This document shows, in pieces, positions 9,588 to 19,209 of a stretch of DNA of 64,000 bases (position 1 is its first letter; every line of letters begins with the position of its first letter). The stretch lies in assembly GCF_009557615.1 (NCBI RefSeq), contig NZ_CP045652.1:3224001-3288000 (forward strand). The letters are read 5' to 3'. The position numbers and the translations under genes are program-made. This DNA comes from Sphingobacteruim zhuxiongii. Its GTDB lineage: Bacteria > Bacteroidota > Bacteroidia > Sphingobacteriales > Sphingobacteriaceae. Below the pieces are notes generated by a model. That model searched no databases. It had not been told where the DNA came from and was given only the letters and a program-made list of their open reading frames with translations.

Positions 9588-11384
9588 ATGATTAGACTCT
9601 ATTCCAAACGAAACCTTGTCGCTTCATTTCCACTAGTAATTCTATTGATCTCGACTGCCTGTGAGAAAGGGCAAATAAAAAATGAAGATATAGCTCCCAG
9701 CGATTTCACCTTAAGTTTTCATGTAAATGCTGTCCCATCGTCTGACTATTTTGAACCCATCACTAAAGCTGCTCGCAACCTAGCTGATAGTACATCAGTT
9801 ATTAGAAGCAATCGGTCAAAACAACAAATTGAACAATACAATAAAAATGTGGCTAGTAAGTCGATTCAGATTGATGGAATCGAAGCTCGGATGACGTTAT
9901 CAGAAAGCTACAGTACATCAACGTATTCGAACAACAGCTCTACACTAGACAATAAAGCGAAGTATTCGAATAGGAAAAGCGTAAGTAGTCTCCTTCAGAT
10001 GAGTAATAATCGCAAATATAGAGTACTTATTTACAATACGGACGCTAATGGAAATGCGACAACTTTCGTCACGCAGGGACAAACTACCGCGGGCTCAACT
10101 TTAAATCTTCCAGTGAATCGGAACAAGAAATATAGATGGTTCGCTTATTCGTTCAATAAAGAAAATGACATCCCCCCAATAAACATCGGAGACCCCAAGA
10201 TTAGTGTTAATGTATCAAACAATGGAATTGAAGAAGACTTTTTGTATTCGACCGGGCTGATCGTAACTTCTGATGTATATAATGGGCAAAATCCCATTGC
10301 TATTACATTCAGTCGACATCTTGCTTTGATACGACTAGAGATCAATTCTCGAGGTCTTTTTGCTCCCATAAGTGCTGCCGATATTGATATCGAAACCACA
10401 TCTTCAGGCATTAAAAATGGTTCATTTTCGCTATTAAATGGAAACTACAGTTCGACATCGAGCGCTACGACAGTCAATAACCGGGGTTGGAATAACATAG
10501 TAAAGGATACGATACCCCTAAATTGGGCTAAATATCAAGACTTTTATAGTGTCGCAACGTCGACTGCCATGAGACTTCGAATCAAGATTAACGAAATAAC
10601 TGTTATTTCTGATCGAATACTAGACGATGCCCCGAATACATCTACACAGAAACATAGAACATTTCAGAATGTCACCTTTGATTTTCCGGATTTCATAGCA
10701 AAACCTGGTCGGAAATATCAGGCACTGTTACAGTTGATAGAATCACCTATTAAAAGAGGAAGCACCTATTGGGCACGAGGAAATTTATACTATGATCCGA
10801 GTACCAAAAAGAATGAATATAGATTTCGGTACGATAACCCTTATTTCCGAAATATTAATGGTGGCATTAATAATATACTAGCGACAGATTATTGGTATGG
10901 AGGACTACGTCCAGATTTACCTGCAGACCCAACAGTAGATCCTTGCTCAGAAGTTTATCCGAAGGGCCTATGGCGCTTACCGGAAAGAGCAGAATTCACA
11001 GAGTTAATCAATTCTAGAAATCCTAGAGTTATTCGGCTGAACCAAGTTGGCGATCAAGGTTGGTTCATCTCTTGGGCTAACGCGGCAGACATTGGGTTTC
11101 CTACACATCCTCACAAACACCTAATTTTTACCGCAATCGGGAATAAGAATGCAAATGGGAAAATTCAAAACTTTAATTACAGACCAGGAAACACTACAAC
11201 TGGAGTTTGGGGTGCAGTAATGGGTGACAAAGGTTATTATCGAACGAATAGTAGCTTAGATTACTTCATTATGAATTATCGGCGAAGTGTTGGTAATACA
11301 AGTCTACAATTGGTCACAGGCACTTTATACGAAATAATAGCAGCCCCCATTCGCTGTGTTAGAGCGGCCCCTCCAAATCAATAA
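9588..11384 (+). CDS. Fimbrillin-like surface lipoprotein
   Basis: A 598-residue lipoprotein: the leader ends LLISTAC with Cys25 as the lipidated residue. The body resembles Bacteroidota fimbrillin/Mfa-like adhesins: an N-terminal beta domain with a KYRVLIYNTDANGNAT strand and a short basic segment before RWFAYSFN, then a second beta domain, and a C-terminal module starting near DPCSEVYPKGLWRLPERAEF, typical of the paralogous C-terminal domain found on such proteins. It is rich in Ser, Thr and Asn. No fimbrial assembly genes flank it, so a stand-alone surface adhesin is as likely as a pilus subunit. The small acidic protein 22 nt upstream is its probable operon partner. Confidence 0.75.
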   Translation: MIRLYSKRNLVASFPLVILLISTACEKGQIKNEDIAPSDFTLSFHVNAVPSSDYFEPITKAARNLADSTSVIRSNRSKQQIEQYNKNVASKSIQIDGIEARMTLSESYSTSTYSNNSSTLDNKAKYSNRKSVSSLLQMSNNRKYRVLIYNTDANGNATTFVTQGQTTAGSTLNLPVNRNKKYRWFAYSFNKENDIPPINIGDPKISVNVSNNGIEEDFLYSTGLIVTSDVYNGQNPIAITFSRHLALIRLEINSRGLFAPISAADIDIETTSSGIKNGSFSLLNGNYSSTSSATTVNNRGWNNIVKDTIPLNWAKYQDFYSVATSTAMRLRIKINEITVISDRILDDAPNTSTQKHRTFQNVTFDFPDFIAKPGRKYQALLQLIESPIKRGSTYWARGNLYYDPSTKKNEYRFRYDNPYFRNINGGINNILATDYWYGGLRPDLPADPTVDPCSEVYPKGLWRLPERAEFTELINSRNPRVIRLNQVGDQGWFISWANAADIGFPTHPHKHLIFTAIGNKNANGKIQNFNYRPGNTTTGVWGAVMGDKGYYRTNSSLDYFIMNYRRSVGNTSLQLVTGTLYEIIAAPIRCVRAAPPNQ

Positions 11385-11388
11385 TATT

Positions 11389-11417
11389 GAAAAAGGGCTC
11401 GTTAAATCGAACCCTTT
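11389..11417 (-). terminator. Terminator of the TonB-phytase operon
   Basis: 10-bp stem with one mismatch (11392-11401 with 11408-11417), loop of 6 nt. On the minus strand the stem runs into a T tract, so it ends the phytase transcript; it lacks a T tract on the plus strand. Confidence 0.6.
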
Positions 11418-11438
11418 CCTAATATCTAATACTTAATA

Positions 11439-12500
11439 TTACTTCTTGACATTGATGCTATCCTGTATGCTACGCCAGTCATAGTAGTGAAATACCTTTC
11501 CATTACTCATAGCGACAAGCATTCCTTTTGGAAACTTCCCTCCTATCGGGATTGATATGGCTTCCGCGCCATCACACTCAATCGCGGACACAGGAACCTC
11601 AGCAATTCTCTGATGTTGATTAGGGTTTCCTTTCGCACCTTCCCTAGGGTAAATATTGAAAGAATTATTCTGCTGGTTGGAAACAACAATATAACCTGTA
11701 CTATCAGTTGATTGATAAATAGCAATTCCTTCATGATCTTCTTTAAAATCCTTTGTACCGAATACAGTTAATTCCATATCTCCATGAAATACATCCGCGT
11801 AATATTTATGAATTCCAAAGCCTTCATCTGAATAATAAACATATCCTAATTCATCATCAACGGCAATTGCTTCAATTTCTTTACCACCTTCAAACTTACC
11901 GAACTCTCTGACCTTCTTTCCAATTACCACTCCTCCTTTATCAATTAAATCATATTGAAACAAATACCTCCCCGACTCTCCGGTTTTACGACCAACAATA
12001 GCTTGAATCTTATTACCTACAGAATCAGGTTTAGTGTACAGAGCAATACCCATAGGAGAGCGTTCTTTTTCTCCTTCAAAGACCGGAATACCGCCGTCAT
12101 CAATAGGTTTCAAGTCTGGAAGTGTAAATACTCGAATTTTGTCTGCTCCGCGTTCCGTAACGACTGCAATATCGACAATCCTTCCATTCAGATTAAAACC
12201 ATACGCAATATCGACGTTATTTGGTCTATCCAATGGCGTCACTTTATTAACAATTTTGCCGTCCATATCGTAGAGGTACAACCCTCCTGTTTTCTCATGT
12301 TTGTCTGTTCCTAGGACAAATACTTCGGTACTGTCTTTGGGATTGACCCAAATTGCTGGATCATCTGTGTCATTTGGAACTTGCTCCGTTGTAACGGTTG
12401 GTTTTAATGCATTGGAGGCGACTTCCGCTAGTTTACCCCCTGGAGTGCATGAGTTTAACAGTAACACTAGAAATCCAAGTTTTATGATAGTTACTTTCAT
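11439..12500 (-). CDS. Beta-propeller 3-phytase, lipoprotein
   Basis: Beta-propeller phytase of 353 residues, which releases phosphate from phytate using calcium. The leader ends LLLNSC, placing a lipidated Cys near residue 18, so it probably sits on a membrane facing the periplasm or surface. Family features seen: NDTDDPAIWVNPKDSTEVFV, RPNNVDIAYGF, ERSPMGIALY, EIEAIAVDDELGYVYYSDE, and EGIAIY, all typical blades rich in Asp/Glu that bind calcium and phosphate. It lies 18 nt downstream of a TonB-dependent receptor gene on the same strand. Together they suggest uptake of phytate or its breakdown products (inference). Confidence 0.9.
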   Translation of the reverse strand: MKVTIIKLGFLVLLLNSCTPGGKLAEVASNALKPTVTTEQVPNDTDDPAIWVNPKDSTEVFVLGTDKHEKTGGLYLYDMDGKIVNKVTPLDRPNNVDIAYGFNLNGRIVDIAVVTERGADKIRVFTLPDLKPIDDGGIPVFEGEKERSPMGIALYTKPDSVGNKIQAIVGRKTGESGRYLFQYDLIDKGGVVIGKKVREFGKFEGGKEIEAIAVDDELGYVYYSDEGFGIHKYYADVFHGDMELTVFGTKDFKEDHEGIAIYQSTDSTGYIVVSNQQNNSFNIYPREGAKGNPNQHQRIAEVPVSAIECDGAEAISIPIGGKFPKGMLVAMSNGKVFHYYDWRSIQDSINVKK

Positions 12501-12518
12501 TTTAATTAAGGTTAGATT

Positions 12519-15314
12519 TTATAAGTCGAATTTAAGACCAAGATTATATCGAGGTTTATAATACTCCAATTGTCGCATTAGTCCCTCTTGACCTTGATAA
12601 TAACGTAAAGGTTGGTTTGTTAAATTATTGGCTTCTGCGAAAATGCGAAACTGTCTTGTAATCTTGTAAGATGCATTTGCATCCAAAAAGAATTGCTTAT
12701 CATAATAGGCGTCAGAAAATTCATTATCACCAATTTCATCCAAATAGGCCGCGGTGAAGTTTGCTGATACGCGCGCCGAGAACTTGTTATTTTCCCAAGA
12801 GAGTGAACCATTGAACATATGAGGAGCCGTACGCGGTAATCCTAAACCTTCACGTAGAACGCCTCCCTCACCTGCAATACCTTTAGCCTTGGAACCCGTA
12901 TAAGTATAGTTTGTATAAATACCAAAGCCTTTCAAGAACTTGCCAGGTAGAAAGTCCAATTGGCGTTGGAAAGCAACCTCAAATCCATATACGTCTACCT
13001 TATCTCCGTTTCTAAATTGCGCAAAGTCCCAAGTCTCACCTGCAGCTATTGGGTTTTTAAGCTCAGGAAATAATGAACTATAGCGTTCCGCATTGAAACT
13101 TTGATCGTTGTACATATAGATAAAGTTCTTAAGATTCTTATAGAATAGTCCTCCAGAAATTATTCCTACATTTTGGAAATACTTCTCTACCATGACGTCA
13201 AAATTAGTAGCGTAAGTTGCTTTCAAATTGGGATTCCCGGCAAATAGCTCTTTATCTTCCATTAAGGTGTTCACGTAAGGTGCTAGGGCATAGTAATTCG
13301 GTCGCGCCAAACCCGTGGTAACCGCAGCTCTCAGAATGAAGTTTTCATTAAAGTTATGCTTCAGATTGATGCTCGGGAGAATATTGGTATAGTTGTTTTT
13401 ATTTCTGATTTCTCCTACCAATTCTTCCTCATCAACCACGTTATTCCCGGTATAATCTATGCTTGTATGCTCTAAACGAACACCAAGAATCAAAGCAGTA
13501 CGCTCTGTAATGTTCTGATCCCAACGAATATATTCCGCGATGATTCGTTCTTTAGCATGATAATTTTGAGACAAATATTCGTCCGGTTTATCCTCCTTTT
13601 CGAATTTCGATTTATCTGTCAAAACTAGCCCTCCTAAGAAGTCTTTACTAACAAATCCACCTGCTGCATATCGTTCTCCTTGATCCCAATTTTTTGCATC
13701 CCAAGTTTGCATTGGTAAAGTCGACAAGGCACCATATTTCGGGATAACCGTATATTCAAAGAAATTATTTTCGCGATCCTTAGACTTTAATCGAATACGA
13801 GCACCAATTCTCAAACGCCCCTTTTGCCCGGAAATGACAGACAAAGGCATACGAAAATTAATCTTGCCACCAAACTCGTCCTCATTTGTATTATTTTCAT
13901 TTTCTGTCAGTTCTTTAAATGCGAACTTCGAATAATCAGTGTATTGATCCTTGATAAAGGGTAAATACGTATCTGAGATATCTTGACCTAATTCAGCCTT
14001 CTTTACTTCATAAGCTATATAGCGTTCATTTGGTCTCTTTTCCGACGCTCGCGAGTAAGAAGCTGCCCAATCAAAATCCAGCTTGGAGCTTAATAAATGT
14101 TCCCCCGTCAAAGAGAAATTCAAAACATCTTGTCGTTCTAATCTCTTTCCCTTATTCTTATCATTATCTATTCCACCCTTTGTCTGTCGGTTCAATTTAC
14201 CAACATACATACCTTTATCCTCATCCCATTCCATATCCTTATAAGACACTGCAAAGCGATTTTCCAAATCATCGCGCCAATTATACATGGCGTTTAATGC
14301 GATACGATTTCGAGTATTAATATCAAAATCCCATGCTGCTGAAACCGAGCGACGCATTCGGTATACATCATACTTACGAATCTGCATTTCATTCATAAAT
14401 AGTTTACCAGCATCATCCTTTGCCCACTCCCCTTCGATATTATTCGAACCAAAATCGTTACTCTGCATTGTACCGCTAAGCACTAAGCCCATTTTATTAT
14501 TTAAAAATCGATTTCCGTAAATAATAGAACCATTATACATTCCTTTTTCTCGAACTGGTGAATATCCAGCTCCGATCGTCGCAGAAATACGTTGTCTATT
14601 TGGAATTGCACGGGTAATTAAATTCACACTTCCACCTATAGCATCGGCATCCATATCAGGAGTTAAGGTCTTGTTGACCTCAATAGTCGAAATCATGTCT
14701 GAGGGAATCAAGTCCATTTGCACATTTCGATTATCGCCCTCTGCCGAAGGGATACGGTCACCATTCAGGGTAACAGAGTTTAATTCAGGTGACAGTCCTC
14801 GAATAATGATATTACGGGCTTCTCCTTGATCATTTTGCATCGTAATGCCTGGTACTCGTTTTAAAGCATCTCCAATATTCTGATCCGGAAAACGTCCGAC
14901 TTGATCGGAAGATATAATATTTGAAATATTACTGTTATTTTTTTGCTGATTTAACGCTTTTGCTTGACCGCGGGCGATATCGCCCATTACTTGAACCTCA
15001 TCAATACTTCTTTGTGAAGGCCTCAACAAGACTTCAATGGCCGCTTGCCCAGCGCTAACAGTAATCGACTGCGAGTAATGCTCATATCCTAAATAATCAA
15101 CCGTCAATTGATAAGTGCCAGTCGGGAGATTCAGAAATTCAAAATTACCATTGATATCAGAAACAGTAAAACGACCACCCTCAGTGATCCTCAATGTCGC
15201 TCCAGGCAAAGAGAAATTATCATTCCCATCCATGATCTTACCTTTTAGAATAGTCGTTTGTGCGAAGGAACATAAGCACAAGAAATTAAACAGAGTTAGT
15301 AAAAATATTCTCAT
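12519..15314 (-). CDS. TonB-dependent receptor paired with phytase
   Basis: Outer-membrane TonB-dependent receptor of 931 residues. In order: signal peptide (MRIFLLTLFNFLCLCSFAQ), carboxypeptidase-regulatory-like domain (about 22-105), plug domain with IGDALKRVPGITMQND and IIIRGLSPELNSVTLNGDR, and a 22-strand barrel ending in the aromatic strand YNLGLKFDL. The frame extends to 15365, but the promoter element at 15339-15346 and the signal peptide show that ATG 15314 is the start. No SusD-like gene is present. The phytase 18 nt downstream suggests an inositol phosphate or metal-phytate substrate. The receptor family is secure; the substrate is inferred from context only. Confidence 0.92.
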   Translation of the reverse strand: MRIFLLTLFNFLCLCSFAQTTILKGKIMDGNDNFSLPGATLRITEGGRFTVSDINGNFEFLNLPTGTYQLTVDYLGYEHYSQSITVSAGQAAIEVLLRPSQRSIDEVQVMGDIARGQAKALNQQKNNSNISNIISSDQVGRFPDQNIGDALKRVPGITMQNDQGEARNIIIRGLSPELNSVTLNGDRIPSAEGDNRNVQMDLIPSDMISTIEVNKTLTPDMDADAIGGSVNLITRAIPNRQRISATIGAGYSPVREKGMYNGSIIYGNRFLNNKMGLVLSGTMQSNDFGSNNIEGEWAKDDAGKLFMNEMQIRKYDVYRMRRSVSAAWDFDINTRNRIALNAMYNWRDDLENRFAVSYKDMEWDEDKGMYVGKLNRQTKGGIDNDKNKGKRLERQDVLNFSLTGEHLLSSKLDFDWAASYSRASEKRPNERYIAYEVKKAELGQDISDTYLPFIKDQYTDYSKFAFKELTENENNTNEDEFGGKINFRMPLSVISGQKGRLRIGARIRLKSKDRENNFFEYTVIPKYGALSTLPMQTWDAKNWDQGERYAAGGFVSKDFLGGLVLTDKSKFEKEDKPDEYLSQNYHAKERIIAEYIRWDQNITERTALILGVRLEHTSIDYTGNNVVDEEELVGEIRNKNNYTNILPSINLKHNFNENFILRAAVTTGLARPNYYALAPYVNTLMEDKELFAGNPNLKATYATNFDVMVEKYFQNVGIISGGLFYKNLKNFIYMYNDQSFNAERYSSLFPELKNPIAAGETWDFAQFRNGDKVDVYGFEVAFQRQLDFLPGKFLKGFGIYTNYTYTGSKAKGIAGEGGVLREGLGLPRTAPHMFNGSLSWENNKFSARVSANFTAAYLDEIGDNEFSDAYYDKQFFLDANASYKITRQFRIFAEANNLTNQPLRYYQGQEGLMRQLEYYKPRYNLGLKFDL

Positions 15315-15338
15315 ATAGGTTTTAGTTTTTATCTGCGC

Positions 15339-15346
15339 CAAAACTA
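15339..15346 (-). promoter_or_regulatory. -7 promoter element of the TonB-phytase operon
   Basis: Minus strand TAGTTTTG, exact to TAnnTTTG; no clear TTTG at -33. Transcription from about 15335 gives a short leader of about 20 nt. The same octamer precedes the other TonB receptor at 29907-29914. Confidence 0.45.
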
Positions 15347-15561
15347 AAGCCACTAAGTAAACCACTAATTAATAAAAGATTATAAAATTGTTAAGAGATC
15401 AAACTAAAATTAAAAACACGTACTACAGATAAATAAACGACTATTTTCAAAAGAAAATTTGTTAGCTATTTCGTTACATCCGAATATCATCTTTTGGATT
15501 ATTTCAATATTAATTCAATCTCTTTAGTATTTTAGGACATAATATTCAGTAAAGGTTACTT

Positions 15562-16005
15562 ATGGAAAACAAGGTATTTTATGAAGGCCAGGTTCTTTGG
15601 TCTCAAATTGATGCAAATGTACACCTACGTCATTCTGCCTACGCAGATTTCTGTGCTCAGGCAAGAAGCAACATGCTCAATAAATTGGGTTTATCGCTTA
15701 CAGATTTCTCAAGAATGAAAATTGGTCCAATACTTTTTCGCGAAGAATTAACGTATTATCGAGAGATTGGACTAGACGAGCATATTCAAGTGACTGTTGA
15801 AATCAGCAAATTCAATCGTAAAAATTCTCGATTCTCCTTTCGTCATGAGGTTATTAAAGAAAATGGCGTGCGTGCAGCCGTAGTTGTTGTGGATGGCGCT
15901 TGGATGAATCTGGTTGAACGTAAGCTAACCTCGGTTCCTGAAAATTGGCTTTCTGTAATTGATAAGATTCCGCGCTCCGAAGATTACGTCGAAGTAGATG
16001 AATAA
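15562..16005 (+). CDS. Acyl-CoA thioesterase, hotdog fold
   Basis: A 147-residue hotdog-fold protein of the 4-hydroxybenzoyl-CoA thioesterase/YbgC type, expected to hydrolyse acyl-CoA thioesters in the cytoplasm. The motif LWSQIDANVHLRHSAYADFC matches the family's active-site helix, with Asp17 followed by H-x-x-x-x-Y; many relatives have D-x-x-G-H-V-x-N. The rest shows the expected beta strands (RKNSRFSFRHEVIKENG, AAVVVVDGAW). The gene stands alone 62 nt before rsmI. Substrate chain length is not predictable. Confidence 0.82.
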   Translation: MENKVFYEGQVLWSQIDANVHLRHSAYADFCAQARSNMLNKLGLSLTDFSRMKIGPILFREELTYYREIGLDEHIQVTVEISKFNRKNSRFSFRHEVIKENGVRAAVVVVDGAWMNLVERKLTSVPENWLSVIDKIPRSEDYVEVDE

Positions 16006-16054
16006 AACAAATAATGTCTAAACAAATCACAAATCATTCTAACGCATTATTCCT

Positions 16055-16062
16055 TATCTTTG
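16055..16062 (+). promoter_or_regulatory. -7 promoter element of rsmI, implying a leaderless mRNA
   Basis: TATCTTTG, exact to TAnnTTTG, ending only 4 nt before the rsmI ATG at 16067. The predicted transcription start falls on or next to the start codon. No TTTG is seen at -33. Confidence 0.45.
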
Positions 16063-16066
16063 ATCT

Positions 16067-16732
16067 ATGTTATATATAGTCCCTACACCGATTGGAAACT
16101 TGGAAGACATGACTTTCAGGGCTATCAATGTATTAAAATCGGTTGATATTATTCTGGCCGAAGATACGCGAACCAGTGCACCTTTATTGAAGCACTTTGG
16201 TATAGATAAAAAAGTATTTGCCCATCATCAACATAACGAACACAAAGCTGTTTCTGAGATTATTCGATTAATGAAAGAAGGACAACAGATAGCCTTGATT
16301 TCTGATGCTGGAACTCCAGCGATTTCTGATCCCGGTTTCTTACTTGTTCGTGAGAGCATCAAAGAAGGACTGGAAGTACAATGTTTGCCAGGTGCTACGG
16401 CATTTGTTCCAGCACTAGTCAATTCAGGACTTCCAAATGATCGCTTCTGTTTTGAGGGATTTCTTCCTGTTAAAAAGGGACGACAAACTCGCCTAAAAGC
16501 GCTTACAGAGGAAAAAAGAACCATGATTTTCTATGAGTCTCCGCATCGTATTCTAAAAACGATCGAAGAATTTATGGTGGTATTTGGAGAGGAACGTCAA
16601 GCGAGTTTATCCAGAGAGATCAGTAAGCTATATGAGGAAACTGTTCGCGGAACTTTAACCGAATTAAAAGAGCATTTTGAGCAAAACCCTATAAAGGGAG
16701 AATTCGTATTTTGTGTCGCTGGCGCAGAATAA
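16067..16732 (+). CDS. rsmI: 16S rRNA (cytidine-1402-2'-O)-methyltransferase
   Basis: RsmI methylates the ribose of C1402 in the decoding centre of 16S rRNA using SAM. The 221-residue protein opens MLYIVPTPIGNLEDMTFRA, the family signature, followed by ILAEDTRTSAPLLKHF, ISDAGTPAISDPGFLLVRE and PGATAFVPALVNSGLPNDRF, all hallmarks of this tetrapyrrole-methylase-fold family. The ATG is fixed by the N-terminal signature. A -7 element ends 4 nt before it, so the message may be leaderless. A PH/SHOCT gene follows 35 nt later, then lnt. Confidence 0.96.
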   Translation: MLYIVPTPIGNLEDMTFRAINVLKSVDIILAEDTRTSAPLLKHFGIDKKVFAHHQHNEHKAVSEIIRLMKEGQQIALISDAGTPAISDPGFLLVRESIKEGLEVQCLPGATAFVPALVNSGLPNDRFCFEGFLPVKKGRQTRLKALTEEKRTMIFYESPHRILKTIEEFMVVFGEERQASLSREISKLYEETVRGTLTELKEHFEQNPIKGEFVFCVAGAE

Positions 16733-16767
16733 AGAAACAATAATTAACACATTCAAATCTTGAATCA

Positions 16768-17559
16768 ATGGAAAACTATCAAATTGACAAGTACATACAA
16801 GACGGACAGGATCCGAAAGTCGTAGAAAAGATTCACGGAAAAATTCTCGACATGTTAACACCTGGAGAATCGATTAATTATATCGCATTGCAAAAGAAAC
16901 CTGCTGTCACCCTATTGCCTGATAGCATTACCGTAAGTAACAAGCGCCTATTTCTTTGCGAATTTACAAAACTAGGGCTTGCTACAAATTTTGAAATCTT
17001 CGCTTGGCAAGAAGTCAAAGACATCGCGTTTAAAGAGGAGATATTTGGCTCTAAAGTTACTGTTATCCCTTTCACAGGTGAAAACTTAACAATTGACTAT
17101 ATCCCAAAAACACAAGCTAGAAAGTTATATCAATTGATTAAAGCAGCTTTAGACAATCTTCAAAATCAGAAACAAGAACCTAAAGAAAGTAAGATCATCA
17201 TTGAAAACAAACCAGTTTACACCAATCCTACTCCGCCGGTGAAAGTCGAAGTCGATAAACCCGTGATACCTGCGGCACCTATTGAAGAAAAGCCTATCAT
17301 TTTGGAAGAAAAACGTGAAGAAAGAATCGCGCCTGCGCCTTCACTAAATGATACCTTTCAAAAACAGGAACCAAGACCCACTTCCTTCGGTACATCTTCG
17401 TCTATTCCTTCGAGCTTTTCCAACCAAGTTGAAAAGCCAACTGAAGAGGAAGACGAAATTACATTGAAATTGAAGAAACTAAAGACACTATACGACAAAC
17501 AATTGATTACACAGGCCGAATACGAGACAAAGAAAGCCGAGATATTAAGCAAATTATAA
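16768..17559 (+). CDS. PH-domain protein with C-terminal SHOCT domain
   Basis: A 263-residue cytoplasmic protein. Residues about 20-130 form a bacterial PH-like domain (YokE-type), with ITVSNKRLFLCEF and FEIFAWQEVKDIAFKEEIFG strands. A Pro/Glu/Lys-rich linker (about 132-220) looks disordered. The last 35 residues (KLKKLKTLYDKQLITQAEYE and following) are a SHOCT domain, a short two-helix module usually found at protein ends and thought to mediate oligomerisation. It lies 4 nt before lnt. Function unknown; membrane-surface or stress roles are proposed for relatives but cannot be shown here. Confidence 0.8.
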   Translation: MENYQIDKYIQDGQDPKVVEKIHGKILDMLTPGESINYIALQKKPAVTLLPDSITVSNKRLFLCEFTKLGLATNFEIFAWQEVKDIAFKEEIFGSKVTVIPFTGENLTIDYIPKTQARKLYQLIKAALDNLQNQKQEPKESKIIIENKPVYTNPTPPVKVEVDKPVIPAAPIEEKPIILEEKREERIAPAPSLNDTFQKQEPRPTSFGTSSSIPSSFSNQVEKPTEEEDEITLKLKKLKTLYDKQLITQAEYETKKAEILSKL

Positions 17560-17563
17560 GTTC

Positions 17564-19171
17564 ATGAGATCAAATTACCTGTTAGCTTTACTTTCCGCTT
17601 TTTTATTATGGCTAGCATGGCCGCCGATCCCTTATACTGCTGTATTATTATTGGTTGCCTTTGTTCCACTTTTGATTGCTATTGAGCAAACGATAAGAGG
17701 GGACTATAAGAACAAGGGAAGAAAAGTTTTTACACTAGCATTTTTAACAGGAGTAGTTTGGAATACTGCTTCGATCTACTGGGTATATAATGCAATGAAT
17801 GCATTCCTAGATGCCATTCCATCTCTCCTTATTTCACTTGTCCCTTATACGCTGGCACCGTTACTTATGGCGCTAGCTTTCCGTCTCTATTATCAATTAA
17901 GAAAGAGGAATGGAATCCTTATTAGTTTCATGGGGCTTATATCCTTCTGGATTATTTATGAATACCTACACCAAACCTGGGATCTATCCTTCCCATGGAT
18001 GACTTTAGGAAATGGATTTGCAAATACACATCAACTTATTCAATGGTATAGCATTACCGGAGTATACGGAGGAACGCTTTGGATCTGGTTAACGAATATT
18101 TGCTTGTTCTTATTGATTTGGCAAAAGAGAAATGGTATTGAAGCAATTAACAATAAAGTTCTAATTGGTTCCTTAGCAGGAATTATCTGTATTCCTGCAA
18201 TTGTATCCATCGTTTGGTATAGCAAATATGAAGAGCATGTGAATCCTTCTGAAATTGTTACGGTACAACCGAATATTGATCCTTTCGGGAAATGGGGACC
18301 GATAACGCCTGAAGAGCAGCTATCTGTTCTGACCAATTTATCTCAAAAGGTCGCAAAACTCAATACGGAATTCTTCATTTGGCCGGAGACAGCTATTTCG
18401 GATCGCAATGGTGTCAATGAAGAAGAATTCAGAGACTATCCACAATATCAAAAAATTTTAACTTTTCTAGAACCTTACCACAATGGAAATGTGCTATCCG
18501 GGATTGAGAGTTATGCGCTCTACTCGGATCAACGGACACCAACCGCGAAGAAAATAGGCAATCTGTTTTGCGACAGGTTCAATGCTGGCGTATTAATCGA
18601 TGGCAGTAGCAAATTGCAATTCTATCATAAGTCTAAATTAGTGCCTGGAGCTGAGCTTTTGCCATTCGGAAATACGTTAAGCTTTTTAAAACCGTTCTTC
18701 GCACATTTTGGAGGAACTACAGGTGGATATGCCAGCCAAGATAAACCCAGCGTTTTCTATTCAGCGAGCGGAATTGGTGCTGCACCTGTCATCTGCTATG
18801 AATCTATTTGGGGGAATTATGTGGCTGAATATGTTAAAATGGGGGCACAATTCATTGCTGTCATAACAAATGACGGTTGGTGGGGCGACACTTCCGGAAA
18901 AGACCAACACCTGCAATACGCAAAATTACGAGCGATTGAAAACCGTCGTTGGGTTGTTCGATCCGCAAATACCGGGATTTCCGCCTTTATCAATCAACGT
19001 GGTGATATTGTTCAAAAATCTTCTTGGTGGGTACCCACAGCTTTATCTCAAGAAATCAATCTGAATGAAGAATTAACGTTCTATACACGCTCGGGCGATC
19101 TAATTGTATATTTAAGTTTCTTAACAGGTTTGATATCAATCGGTTTAATGATTGTCAGAAAACGAAATTAA
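17564..19171 (+). CDS. lnt: Apolipoprotein N-acyltransferase
   Basis: Lnt adds the third acyl chain to the N-terminal Cys of lipoproteins in the inner membrane. The 535-residue protein has about six hydrophobic segments in residues 1-225, a periplasmic carbon-nitrogen hydrolase domain (about 230-505) and a last membrane segment. Catalytic triad candidates are Glu275 (IWPETAIS), Lys356 (YHKSKLVPGAELLPFG) and Cys411 (PVICYESIWGNYV). It is preceded by the PH/SHOCT gene with a 4-nt gap. Several lipoproteins in this window would be its substrates. Length and motifs match the family well. Confidence 0.95.
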   Translation: MRSNYLLALLSAFLLWLAWPPIPYTAVLLLVAFVPLLIAIEQTIRGDYKNKGRKVFTLAFLTGVVWNTASIYWVYNAMNAFLDAIPSLLISLVPYTLAPLLMALAFRLYYQLRKRNGILISFMGLISFWIIYEYLHQTWDLSFPWMTLGNGFANTHQLIQWYSITGVYGGTLWIWLTNICLFLLIWQKRNGIEAINNKVLIGSLAGIICIPAIVSIVWYSKYEEHVNPSEIVTVQPNIDPFGKWGPITPEEQLSVLTNLSQKVAKLNTEFFIWPETAISDRNGVNEEEFRDYPQYQKILTFLEPYHNGNVLSGIESYALYSDQRTPTAKKIGNLFCDRFNAGVLIDGSSKLQFYHKSKLVPGAELLPFGNTLSFLKPFFAHFGGTTGGYASQDKPSVFYSASGIGAAPVICYESIWGNYVAEYVKMGAQFIAVITNDGWWGDTSGKDQHLQYAKLRAIENRRWVVRSANTGISAFINQRGDIVQKSSWWVPTALSQEINLNEELTFYTRSGDLIVYLSFLTGLISIGLMIVRKRN

Positions 19172-19196
19172 TCTGTTTTATTACTATACGTTTTTT

Positions 19197-19204
19197 TATA
19201 TTTG
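19197..19204 (+). promoter_or_regulatory. -7 promoter element of the cysteine desulfurase gene
   Basis: TATATTTG, an exact -7 match, ending 5 nt before ATG 19210, so the transcript would have almost no leader. No clear TTTG at -33. Confidence 0.45.
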
Positions 19205-19209
19205 CCGTC

